This document shows, piece after piece, positions 54,210-64,000 of a stretch of 64,000 bases of DNA. The notes beneath the pieces were generated by a model that did not search any database, was not told where the DNA came from, and saw nothing but the letters and a program-made list of their open reading frames with translations. A program made the translations under genes and the position numbers. Positions within the stretch are counted from its first letter, which is position 1, and the number at the start of each line of letters is the position of its first letter. Source of the stretch: Sphingomonas jatrophae (GTDB lineage Bacteria > Pseudomonadota > Alphaproteobacteria > Sphingomonadales > Sphingomonadaceae); assembly GCF_900113315.1 (NCBI RefSeq), contig NZ_FOZG01000003.1, positions 124,001 through 188,000 on the forward strand, written 5' to 3'.

Positions 54210-55435
54210 CAGCGGGGCTCCTCCGCATGCGTCTCGACCAGCAGCTGCTCGAACGCGCGCAGCAGATCGTCCGGCGGCGCACCTCCGTGGACACGATCGA
54301 AGGCGGCAGCGAACACCGCCTCCGGGCGCAGTTCGGCCAGGTCGGCGCCTTGCGGAGCCGTCCCCTGCCCTGCCGAACGGGCAGCCACGCGGACGATCCG
54401 GGTGAGGCGAAGCGGCAGCCCTTCGAGGGCGGCGAGGACACGCGACTGCAAGTCGGGCTCCGGCCCGTCGACCAGCACCGAGATTTCGACAAAGGGCCAG
54501 CACCCGCGTTCTGCCTCGGCGTCGAGCGACAGCGCGGCGATCGCGGCCTCCACCTCGGCCAACGGACGCGCGCCGCCCTCAGGCACCGCAAGGAAGGGCG
54601 CGTGGCGTGGAATCGTCAGCTCCCGCACCTCGGCGCCGCCGGGCGCCAGATTGACGACGCTGACCGAGTGGCGATAGTGCCGCTCCGTCGCGGACAGCGG
54701 CAAGGGCGAGCCGGCGTAGCGGATCGGCGTCTCCCCGCGGATCGCCTGCGCGCGGTGGAGATGGCCGAGTGCGACGTAAGCGGCGCGCGCGTCGAACAGG
54801 CTGGCCGCCTCCGCCTCCTCCCCACCGACGACGATGCGGCGTTCGGACTGCTCGGAAATGTCGCCGCCCGCGACATGGAGATGCCCGGTGACGACCAGCG
54901 GCAGCGTGCCGGCCCGCGCCGCGCCGGCGGCCAGCACTTCGCCGTAGAGGCCGGCAAGTCCGCCGGGGCCGACATCGCCCGCCCGGCAATAAGGCACCGC
55001 GGCCAGCCATGCCGCCGTCTCACCGTCCTCGCCGGGCAGCGGCAATAGCAGCCGATCGAGATCCACCACGCCGTTGCACCGCGCCAGCGAGCCGACCAGA
55101 TGCACCCGGCCGGGGCCGAGCAAAGCCGCCGGCAGGTTGATCCGCGCGGCGCTGTCGTGATTGCCGCCGATGATGACGATGCTGAGATGCGGGCATCGCT
55201 CGGTCGCATCCCGCAGGAAGCGATATAGCCGAGCCATCGCCGTGACCGGCGGGTTGGCGACGTCGTAGACATCCCCGGTGACGAGCAGCAGGTTCGCCTG
55301 CTCCGCCACCAGCTGCTCCACCAGCCACGCGAGGAACGCGTCGTGCTCCGCCTCGCGGTCATGGCCGAACAGCTCATGCCCGATATGCCAGTCGGACGTG
55401 TGGATCAGACGAAAGGGGCGGGCGGGATCGGTCAT
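54209..55435 (-). CDS. sbcD: Exonuclease SbcCD, nuclease subunit SbcD
   Basis: A 408-residue Mre11-type phosphoesterase. Metal-binding motifs are visible: LIHTSDWHIGHELFG, VTGDVYDVANPP, IIGGNHDSAARI and VTGHLHVAGG. The ATG at 55435 begins family sequence (TDPARPFRLIHTSDWH); the longer frame upstream is not supported. Cotranscribed with sbcC. Confidence 0.95.
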   Translation of the reverse strand: MTDPARPFRLIHTSDWHIGHELFGHDREAEHDAFLAWLVEQLVAEQANLLLVTGDVYDVANPPVTAMARLYRFLRDATERCPHLSIVIIGGNHDSAARINLPAALLGPGRVHLVGSLARCNGVVDLDRLLLPLPGEDGETAAWLAAVPYCRAGDVGPGGLAGLYGEVLAAGAARAGTLPLVVTGHLHVAGGDISEQSERRIVVGGEEAEAASLFDARAAYVALGHLHRAQAIRGETPIRYAGSPLPLSATERHYRHSVSVVNLAPGGAEVRELTIPRHAPFLAVPEGGARPLAEVEAAIAALSLDAEAERGCWPFVEISVLVDGPEPDLQSRVLAALEGLPLRLTRIVRVAARSAGQGTAPQGADLAELRPEAVFAAAFDRVHGGAPPDDLLRAFEQLLVETHAEEPR

Positions 55436-55605
55436 GCGGGCCTGTGAGGGGGAGAGACCGGGCGCAGCGGCCCAGGGTGGCGGTCCACCATCTGACCGGC
55501 GTGGAGAAATGACAAGCGCCCGCCCGCTTCGCCGCAGCCTTTGCACCGGCCATGCAACCATCCGCCGCCTGCGGAATTGCCCCCCTCTGGAAGAGGAGGC
55601 CTCGG

Positions 55606-55809
55606 ATGGCGGACGTGAAGAGCGGCGACAAGGTGACGTGGAACTCGCACGGCGGCACCGCACACGGAACGGTCGAGAAGAAGCTTACCTCCGACATCAA
55701 GATCAAGGGCCAGCAGATCCGGGCGTCGAAGGACGATCCGAAGGTGCTGGTGAAGACGGACAAGGGCGCCAAGGCGGCGCACAAGCCCGAAGCACTGAAG
55801 AAGGCGTAA
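55606..55809 (+). CDS. DUF2945 (HVA1 family, Tudor-like) small protein
   Basis: A 67-residue protein: VKSGDKVTWNSHGGTAHGTVEKKL, then KIKGQQIRASKDDPKVLVKT and a Lys/Ala-rich tail. This is the DUF2945/hypervirulence-associated TUDOR pattern. A strong ribosome site (GAGGAGG) precedes it. The cellular role is unknown; such proteins are often stress-induced in sphingomonads. Confidence 0.85.
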   Translation: MADVKSGDKVTWNSHGGTAHGTVEKKLTSDIKIKGQQIRASKDDPKVLVKTDKGAKAAHKPEALKKA

Positions 55810-55893
55810 GGACCGTGCCGGAAGCGAACCAAATCGCGCTTCCGCCCTCCCGCGCTTGCGACTAAGCTAACCCGCTCAACAGGGGAGACGAAG

Positions 55894-56211
55894 ATGGCCA
55901 AGGAACCCAAAGCCAAGGAAGCAACGAAGGCGCCCAAGGCCAAGCCCGCGTCGAAGGACAAGGCGCCGGCCGCGAGCGGCATCCACAAGCCGGTGACGCC
56001 CTCGGCGGATCTGGCCGCGATCATCGGCGAGGGCGACCGTCCCCGCAGCGAGGTGGTGAGCGCGATCTGGGATTATATCCGCAAGAACGACCTTCAGAAT
56101 CCGAAGGACAAGCGCGAGATCCTCGCCGACGACAAGCTGGAGAAGATCTTCGGCAAGAAGAAGGCGACCATGTTCGAGATGAACAAGTTCCTCGCCCAGC
56201 ATCTGAAGTAA
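55894..56211 (+). CDS. SWIB/MDM2-domain protein
   Basis: A 105-residue protein: a Lys/Ala/Pro-rich basic N-terminus (1-35), then a SWIB domain (VTPSADLAAIIGEGDRPRSE, SAIWDYIRKNDLQNPKDKRE, ILADDKLEKIFGKKKATMFEMNKFLAQHL). SWIB domains occur in eukaryotic chromatin remodelling factors and in some bacteria; the basic tail suggests nucleic acid binding. AGGGGAGA precedes the ATG. Hairpins follow the stop. Confidence 0.92.
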   Translation: MAKEPKAKEATKAPKAKPASKDKAPAASGIHKPVTPSADLAAIIGEGDRPRSEVVSAIWDYIRKNDLQNPKDKREILADDKLEKIFGKKKATMFEMNKFLAQHLK

Positions 56212-56221
56212 GATGCGTCAG

Positions 56222-56244
56222 CGGCCCGCCTGTATGGCGGGCCG
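56222..56244. terminator. Hairpin after the SWIB gene
   Basis: Perfect 9-bp arms CGGCCCGCC / GGCGGGCCG with loop TGTAT, starting eleven bases after the SWIB stop. No clear T-run follows. Confidence 0.55.
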
Positions 56245-56266
56245 GCCAGGCGTGTTGATCTGGTCT

Positions 56267-56300
56267 GTCAGGACGCAGGCGGCCCCGCCTGCGTCCTGAC
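56267..56300. terminator. Long perfect palindrome, second hairpin after the SWIB gene
   Basis: 16-bp perfect arms (GTCAGGACGCAGGCGG and its complement) around two bases, in the gap between the SWIB gene and the antiporter gene. It could be a strong factor-independent stop or a mobile palindrome; no T-run is present. Confidence 0.5.
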
Positions 56301-56403
56301 GCGCGCGTGTAATCTGCGCCTGCGGGCATCGTTCTAGCGGTTCAGCAAGGTCAACGCCGTCCGGGCGTGACATAGCGGCCTTGACCCGGCAAGAACGCGG
56401 GTA

Positions 56404-58179
56404 ATGGCGATTTCACCCCTCAGTTCCGCCGGCTTCTCCGATGCCCTCGTGATCCTCGGCGCGGCGGGCATCGTCATTCCATTGTTCGCGCGCTTTCGAG
56501 TCAACCCGGTGATCGGGTTCATCCTCGTCGGGCTCGCTGCGGGTCCCTCGGGGCTGGGGCGGATGGTGCCTGACCATCCATGGCTCTACCACGTCACGAT
56601 CACCGATCGGCACGCGATCGAGCCGTTTGCCGAATTCGGCATCATCCTGCTGCTCTTTTCCATCGGTCTGGAGCTGTCGTTCAAACGCCTCTGGTCCATG
56701 CGGCGGCTGGTTTTCGGCCTGGGCGCGGCGCAGCTGATCGGCTCCGCCTTGCTGCTTGGCACGGGACTGGCGGCGATGGGGCAGGCGTGGAGCGGAGCGA
56801 TGGCAATGGGCCTTGCGCTCGCGCTCTCCTCCACAGCGCTCGTCCTGCCGATGGCAGGCACCGAAGGACCGGTCGGGCGGAGCGCCTTCGCCATGCTGCT
56901 GTTCGAGGATCTGGCGCTTGTGCCGATCATCTTCGCGCTGGGTGCGATGGCGCCACACGCCGCGCAGTCGGGCATGGATGGTTTGCTCCGCACGCTGCTG
57001 CTGGGCGGTGGCACCGTGATCGCCATGTTGCTGATCGGCCCCTTCGTGCTGCCGCCGCTCTTCGCGCAGGCGGCGCGGACCAAGAGCCCCGAACTGTTCC
57101 TAGCAGCGGCGCTGCTGGTCGTTATCCTCGCCAGCCTCGCCACAACCGCCGCGGGCCTGTCTCCGATCGTCGGCGCGCTGATCGCCGGTCTGCTGATCGC
57201 GGAGACCCCCTATCACGGCGAAGTGGAGGCGATGACCGCGCCGTTCCGCGGGCTGGCGCTCGGCGTCTTCCTCATCACCGTCGGCATGAGCCTCGATCTC
57301 GCGGTGATCGCCGCCAACTGGGTGTCGCTGGTCAGCGCGGTGGTGGCGGTGCTGACGGCCAAAGCGCTGGTGACGGCCGGAGCGCTGCGCCTGTTCGGCA
57401 CGGCACGGGGCATCGCGGCACAGGTCGGCATCTTGATGGCGTCCCCTTCGGAGACGACGTTGATCGTGCTGTCGACAGCGGCGGGCGCCGGGCTCATCCA
57501 GCCGTCCACCGCCGCTTTCTGGCAGATCGTCACTGCGCTTGGCCTTACCCTGACCCCGCTTCTGGCGCGCGTCGGCACCGATGCGGCGCGGCGCGTCGAC
57601 CGGCCGCGTGACGCGCCGCTGCCCGAGCCGAAGCTGGACGAGCGGCGCACCGTGCTGGTCGGCTGTGGGCGCGTCGGCCGGCTGGTGGCACAGATGCTGG
57701 CGACGCACGATCGCCCCTACCTCGCCATCGACGCCAATATCGATGCGGTGATGCATGCGCGCGAGCGCGGCTATGTCGCCGAATATGGCGACGTCGCGCG
57801 GCCGGGCATGCTCGACCGCCTCGGGCTGGATCGCGCCGCCGCACTGGTGCTGACGATGGATGATCCGGTGCAGATCGTGCAGATCGTCCGCCGGGCCCGC
57901 GCGCAATGGCCGGACCTGACGATCGTCGCGCGCGCCCGCGATCCCAATCACGCGGCCGAGCTTTACCGGGCGGGCGCCACCGATGCGGTGCCCGAGACGA
58001 TCGAATCCTCGCTTCAGCTGTCGGAAGCGGTGCTCGTCGATCTCGGTCTCGCCATGGGCCCGGTCATCGCGTCCATCCATGAGAAGCGCGCCAGCCTGCG
58101 CGCAAAGATCATGGAGATGGCGGAGACGACGCGCGAGCCGCGGCTCAACCGGCGGCGGCTGGGAGAAGCAACCGAGTAG
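56404..58179 (+). CDS. Kef-type cation:proton antiporter (CPA2) with TrkA-N domain
   Basis: A 591-residue protein: about a dozen membrane helices (1-395) of the Na+/H+ exchanger CPA2 fold, with FAEFGIILLLFSIGLELSFKRLW, AMALGLALALSSTALVLP-like and LLFEDLALVPIIFALG, then a cytosolic Rossmann TrkA-N domain (TVLVGCGRVGRLVAQMLATHDRPYLAIDANIDAV). It resembles the YbaL/KefB group; K+ or Na+ efflux cannot be told apart from sequence. The ATG at 56404 follows the palindrome region. Confidence 0.88.
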   Translation: MAISPLSSAGFSDALVILGAAGIVIPLFARFRVNPVIGFILVGLAAGPSGLGRMVPDHPWLYHVTITDRHAIEPFAEFGIILLLFSIGLELSFKRLWSMRRLVFGLGAAQLIGSALLLGTGLAAMGQAWSGAMAMGLALALSSTALVLPMAGTEGPVGRSAFAMLLFEDLALVPIIFALGAMAPHAAQSGMDGLLRTLLLGGGTVIAMLLIGPFVLPPLFAQAARTKSPELFLAAALLVVILASLATTAAGLSPIVGALIAGLLIAETPYHGEVEAMTAPFRGLALGVFLITVGMSLDLAVIAANWVSLVSAVVAVLTAKALVTAGALRLFGTARGIAAQVGILMASPSETTLIVLSTAAGAGLIQPSTAAFWQIVTALGLTLTPLLARVGTDAARRVDRPRDAPLPEPKLDERRTVLVGCGRVGRLVAQMLATHDRPYLAIDANIDAVMHARERGYVAEYGDVARPGMLDRLGLDRAAALVLTMDDPVQIVQIVRRARAQWPDLTIVARARDPNHAAELYRAGATDAVPETIESSLQLSEAVLVDLGLAMGPVIASIHEKRASLRAKIMEMAETTREPRLNRRRLGEATE

Positions 58180-58193
58180 GCCGCCCTGCCCAC

Positions 58194-58361
58194 TCAGCTG
58201 ACCTTGATGTTGTTGCTGACGTTCGTGAAGGTGTTGGTCAGCTTCTTGCCGAGCGTCGACATGGCGGTGATCGCCGCCACCGCGATCAACGCGGCGATCA
58301 GGCCATATTCGATCGCCGTCGCACCGCGCGTATCACGGATCAGCTTGCGGAAAGTCTGCAT
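58194..58361 (-). CDS. Flp family type IVb pilin
   Basis: A 55-residue Flp pilin: short basic leader, the prepilin-peptidase region RGATAIEYGLIAALIAVAAITAMSTLG (cut here as GATAIEYGLIAALI) with the Glu-Tyr pair of the family, and a short tail. No tad assembly genes are in the window, so it is an orphan copy here. It is convergent with the antiporter gene. Confidence 0.9.
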   Translation of the reverse strand: MQTFRKLIRDTRGATAIEYGLIAALIAVAAITAMSTLGKKLTNTFTNVSNNIKVS

Positions 58362-58449
58362 GATGGCGGCCTTGTCCCGGAGTTCAATCGGGATCGGACC
58401 TAATCGCAGGTGGTTAACGCCGCGTATGCTGCCTTTGTAACTTAGTATG

Positions 58450-61119
<2,670 letters not shown>

Positions 61120-61128
61120 GATCCCGAC

Positions 61129-61752
61129 TTAATGGAGGGGCGGCGGAGTCTCAAGCGGGGCCACGCCCGCCCACTCCAGGCCATGCGGCAGCCGATCGGC
61201 CGAGAAGTCGAGCTGCAGGACGCGGCGGCGGGCGGGGCGACGTGCTGCATCGGAGGCGTGCAGGATCGGCGTGGCATAGAGCCAGAGGTCCCCCGGTTGC
61301 GCATGGCAGGCGAGGCTCGGCAGCGCTGCGGCCTTTGTCGCGGCTTGCGTATCGGCGACCTTGCCGAGCCGGTGCGAGCCAAGCGCCACCTTCAGCGGGG
61401 CGTTGTCGGCATCGACCGGATCAAGGTGGAGCCTGCCGGTGATCATCCGGGCCAGCAGCTCGAACGGTGGCTCGACGTGGAGCAAGCCTGCCTTGACCGT
61501 CCAGCGCGCAAACCCGGGCGCGGACTGCCGCCTGCGGACGGTGATGACGCGATCCTGATGCCAGGCTAGCGACCAGTTGGCATCGGCGCTCTTGTCGAAC
61601 AGCACCGCCCTGACGGGTCGCGGTCGGCCGGGCAGGTACGCCGCAAGGTGGCCGGTGAGAAGATCGAGGACGGGTGCTGGGAGCGCGGTCATCCGGGTAC
61701 CGCCACGGATCGTCGGCAGATCGCTGGCCAGTCGCTCCAGCATGGCCAGCAC
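61129..61752 (-). CDS. PhyH-like Fe(II)/2-oxoglutarate dioxygenase family protein
   Basis: A protein with WHQDRVI (HxD of the iron site), DADNAPLKVALGSHRLG, GDLWLYATPILHAS (second His) and RRRVLQLDFS (Arg for 2-oxoglutarate), a phytanoyl-CoA dioxygenase-like pattern. The start given is the GTG at 61752. The frame stays open upstream and its translation (LTPEHLCLRADGAILHR) looks like the usual family N-terminus, so the true start may be a CTG at 61821 that overlaps the GST stop as CTGA. Function unknown; it follows the GST gene closely. Confidence 0.72.
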   Translation of the reverse strand: MLAMLERLASDLPTIRGGTRMTALPAPVLDLLTGHLAAYLPGRPRPVRAVLFDKSADANWSLAWHQDRVITVRRRQSAPGFARWTVKAGLLHVEPPFELLARMITGRLHLDPVDADNAPLKVALGSHRLGKVADTQAATKAAALPSLACHAQPGDLWLYATPILHASDAARRPARRRVLQLDFSADRLPHGLEWAGVAPLETPPPLH

Positions 61753-61817
61753 CTCGGCACCGGCGGCGGCGCGGTGGAGGATGGCACCGTCAGCGCGCAG
61801 GCAGAGGTGCTCGGGAG

Positions 61818-62432
61818 TCAGGCTGCCTTCCCGGCCTCGACCGCGCGAGCATAGGCCGGGCGGGCGTGGCAGCGTTCCAGCCAGTCGATCAGGTGGGGGC
61901 GGCGCCCGTCGAGGCCGGCGCGGGCGCGGCAGGCCTCGATCGGGAAGCTCATCATCGTGTCGGCGGCGGTGAAATCGTCGCCGGCGAACCAGGGGCGCGC
62001 GGCGAGCTCGGTCTCGAGCCAGTCGAGGTGGGTGTCGATCATGCCCTTGACGGTGCCGAGCGCCGGCCGGCCGAGCAGCCCCATGCGCTGCAATACCAGC
62101 AGGGTGAGCAGCGGCGGCATCATCGAGCCTTCGGCATAATGGAGGAAGTGGCGGTAGCGGAGCGCCGCATCGCGGTTGGCAGGCGCGCCGAGGCGGCCGT
62201 CCGCCAGCTCGATGAGATATTCGGTGATCGCACCCGATTCGGCGATGACGCGGCCGTCATGCTCGATCAACGGCGCCTTGCCGAGCGGGTGGATGGCGCG
62301 GAGCTCGGCCGGCGCGAACATGGTCTTCGGGTTCCGCGCGTAGCGGCGCACTTCGTAGGGCAGGCCGAGCTCTTCGAGCAGCCACAGGATGCGCAGCGAG
62401 CGCGACGTTTCTAGATGGTGGACGCGGATCAT
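61818..62432 (-). CDS. Glutathione S-transferase family protein
   Basis: A 204-residue GST: thioredoxin-fold N-domain (VHHLETSRSLRILWLLEELGLPYEV, HPLGKAPLIEHDGRVIAESGAITEYL with the conserved cis-Pro context and ES motif) and helical C-domain (WFAGDDFTAADTMMSFPIEA). The Ser in TSRSLR is the likely glutathione-activating residue. The substrate is unknown. Confidence 0.9.
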   Translation of the reverse strand: MIRVHHLETSRSLRILWLLEELGLPYEVRRYARNPKTMFAPAELRAIHPLGKAPLIEHDGRVIAESGAITEYLIELADGRLGAPANRDAALRYRHFLHYAEGSMMPPLLTLLVLQRMGLLGRPALGTVKGMIDTHLDWLETELAARPWFAGDDFTAADTMMSFPIEACRARAGLDGRRPHLIDWLERCHARPAYARAVEAGKAA

Positions 62433-62480
62433 GCCGCACGTGTGAGCCGATGGTCGGTCCGCCGCAACCCGGGATGTGGC

Positions 62481-62505
62481 CCCCTCCCCCGCGCCGCGGG
62501 AGAGG
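62481..62505. repeat. GC-rich imperfect palindrome downstream of recA
   Basis: Arms CCCTCCCCCGCG and CGCGGGAGAGGG pair with one mismatch around one base. Similar CCCTC-GAGGG palindromes occur as dispersed intergenic repeats in sphingomonad-like genomes; here it lies 56 bases past the recA stop and could also end transcription. Dispersal is from general knowledge and is not shown in this window. Confidence 0.45.
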
Positions 62506-62560
62506 GTATCAGATTACCCGAAAGTCACGAAGGTCACGCCAACGACGCAGATTTCACGCC

Positions 62561-63634
62561 TCAGGCGTCGTCATCCGCCGATGGGCCGACCATCATGGCA
62601 TCGGCGACCTCGGTGGTCTTGCCGCGGATCGCCTGTTCGAGGCGGTCCATCAGCTCGGGATGCTCCTTCAGGTAGGTCTTGGCATTCTCGCGGCCCTGAC
62701 CGATGCGGATCGAATCGTAGGAGAACCACGCGCCGGACTTCTCGACCAGGCCCGCCTTGACGCCGAGATCGAGGATCTCGCCGACCTTGCTGACACCTTC
62801 GCCATACATGATGTCGAACTCGACCTGCTTGAACGGCGGCGCGACCTTGTTCTTCACCACCTTAACGCGCGTCGCATTGCCGACGATATCGTCGCGATCC
62901 TTGATCTGCCCGGTGCGGCGGATGTCGAGGCGGACGGAGGCGTAGAATTTCAGCGCGTTGCCGCCCGTCGTCGTCTCCGGATTGCCGTACATCACGCCGA
63001 TCTTCATGCGGATCTGGTTGATGAAGATGACCAGCGTGCGCGACCGGCTGATCGAGCCGGTGATCTTGCGAAGCGCCTGGCTCATCAACCGGGCCTGAAG
63101 GCCGACATGGCTGTCGCCCATCTCGCCCTCGATTTCGGCGCGGGGCACCAGCGCGGCGACCGAATCGATCACCAGCACGTCGATCGCATTGGAGCGGACG
63201 AGCGTGTCGGTGATCTCCAGCGCCTGCTCACCCGTGTCGGGCTGCGACACGATCAGCTCGTCGATGTTGACGCCGAGCTTCTTGGCATAGACCGGATCGA
63301 GCGCATGTTCGGCATCGACGAAGGCGGCGGTGCCGCCCGCCTTCTGCGCCTCGGCGATCGCATGGAGCGCGAGCGTGGTCTTGCCCGAGCTTTCCGGCCC
63401 GTAAATCTCGATGATGCGGCCGCGCGGCAGGCCGCCGATGCCGAGCGCGATGTCGAGCCCGAGCGAGCCGGTGCTGATCGCCTCGATCTCGATCTTCTCG
63501 CGGCTGCCCAGCTTCATTGCCGAGCCCTTGCCGAAGGCGCGGTCGATCTGCGCGAGGGCGGCGTCCAGCGCCTTCTGCCTGTCCATGTCGGCCTTTTCCT
63601 TGTCGGTCCCGATCAGCTTCAACTGTGCCGCCAT
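62561..63634 (-). CDS. recA: Recombinase RecA
   Basis: A 357-residue RecA. Seen: [26 protein letters not shown], Walker [10 protein letters not shown] (79-87), the [21 protein letters not shown] region, loop 2 ([20 protein letters not shown]) and an acidic C-terminus (PSADDDA). Normal length and no inserts. A LexA box lies 64-78 bases upstream, so SOS control is expected. Confidence 0.98.
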   Translation of the reverse strand: MAAQLKLIGTDKEKADMDRQKALDAALAQIDRAFGKGSAMKLGSREKIEIEAISTGSLGLDIALGIGGLPRGRIIEIYGPESSGKTTLALHAIAEAQKAGGTAAFVDAEHALDPVYAKKLGVNIDELIVSQPDTGEQALEITDTLVRSNAIDVLVIDSVAALVPRAEIEGEMGDSHVGLQARLMSQALRKITGSISRSRTLVIFINQIRMKIGVMYGNPETTTGGNALKFYASVRLDIRRTGQIKDRDDIVGNATRVKVVKNKVAPPFKQVEFDIMYGEGVSKVGEILDLGVKAGLVEKSGAWFSYDSIRIGQGRENAKTYLKEHPELMDRLEQAIRGKTTEVADAMMVGPSADDDA

Positions 63635-63697
63635 GATGCCACTCCCGCAAGGCGCGTGCCGCGCCCGAGAGCCTCATGTATCCCCTTCGTTCCCCGA

Positions 63698-63712
63698 GAA
63701 CAAGTGGGGAAC
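63698..63712 (-). promoter_or_regulatory. LexA (SOS) box upstream of recA
   Basis: Minus strand GTTCCCCACTTGTTC, the alphaproteobacterial LexA direct repeat GTTC-N7-GTTC, 64 bases before the recA ATG. A possible -10 element (GATACAT) lies about 15 bases downstream of the box's TTGTTC, so the box would overlap the promoter. Confidence 0.8.
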
Positions 63713-63719
63713 AGACGAT

Positions 63720-64000
63720 TCAGCGGGTCATGCCTTCGATGGCGGCCTTCACGCCGTCCATGGTGAAGGGCTTGGGCAATTGCGGCGCGGCGGCGTGGCG
63801 CGCGGGCGGCGGCTCGACATGGCCGCCGGTGGCCATGACATAGGGGATGCCGCGATCGGCCAGCGCATCGGCGACCGCCCAAGACGCCTCGTTGCCGCGC
63901 AGATGCACGTCGAGGATGGCCGCGTCGAACCCACCCGCCTCGACCCGGGCCAGCGCATCGCCCACGCTGTCGACGCTGCCGGCCACGCCATAGCCCAGGC
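63720..64000 (-). CDS. Response regulator receiver domain protein (5' end outside window)
   Basis: The C-terminal part of a receiver domain: a segment LGYGVAGSVDSVGDALARV before the phospho-acceptor Asp in AAILDVHLRG, the Thr/Ala switch strand VMATGG and the conserved Lys in LPKPF. The protein ends right after the receiver domain, so it is a single-domain regulator or the receiver tail of a hybrid kinase. The frame runs off the right window edge; the ATG/GTG codons inside the window are internal. Confidence 0.82.
   Translation of the reverse strand, partial: LGYGVAGSVDSVGDALARVEAGGFDAAILDVHLRGNEASWAVADALADRGIPYVMATGGHVEPPPARHAAAPQLPKPFTMDGVKAAIEGMTR

Overview
The window is high-GC, densely coded DNA from an alphaproteobacterium, most likely a sphingomonad (Sphingomonas or relative). 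Pointers are an imp-type type VI secretion system (T6SS) without tssJ, an alphaproteobacterial LexA box (GTTC-N7-GTTC) before recA, a TonB-dependent receptor in a small catabolic cluster, DUF6481 and SWIB proteins, and the recA/alaS neighbourhood. No rRNA, tRNA, IS element or CRISPR array was seen. The taxonomic call is inference.

Layout. 1-2190: the 3' end of a sugar isomerase-like gene, an ABM monooxygenase and a CurA-type reductase. 2411-32499: a complete T6SS island. It holds an amidase effector/immunity pair; tssA-B-C-C'-tagJ-E-F-G (minus strand, imp order A-H); a transmembrane PpkA-like kinase on the plus strand; and a minus-strand train clpV, hcp, vgrG, lipoprotein, fha/tagH, tssK, tssL (OmpA fusion), tssM, pppA-like phosphatase, LysM lipoprotein. 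Divergent from clpV is a second effector module: Eag chaperone, prePAAR/PAAR effector with a C-terminal RelA/SpoT-like synthetase domain, a 78-residue protein, and a small HD alarmone hydrolase. 32520-35771: a SDR and three regulators. 35826-43123: a putative ester/2-hydroxyacid uptake and catabolism cluster (esterase, SDR, TonB receptor, FAD-linked oxidase, MFS), with four copies of a 15-bp operator-like sequence in front of the receptor gene and in front of the AraC/GntR regulator pair. 43282-50492: a GAF-GGDEF-EAL protein, an erythromycin esterase-like protein, two tandem SDRs (one with a lipoprotein signal) and small stress-like proteins. 50505-58361: sbcC/sbcD, DUF2945 and SWIB proteins, a Kef-type antiporter, a Flp pilin. 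58450-64000: alaS, a PhyH-like dioxygenase, a GST, recA, and a truncated response regulator.

How the parts fit. Kinase, phosphatase and FHA protein form a threonine-phosphorylation switch for the T6SS; the TssL N-terminus carries a duplicated EDGDxT(V/L)IG motif that is a plausible phospho-threonine target for the FHA domain. At least two, probably three, effector modules are encoded: amidase with periplasmic immunity protein, VgrG with C-terminal extension and lipoprotein, and the PAAR-RelA/SpoT-like toxin. The last is the most striking find: a predicted nucleotide or tRNA pyrophosphokinase toxin followed, with overlapping reading frames, by a small unknown protein and then by an enzyme of the class that reverses such reactions, suggesting enzymatic immunity.
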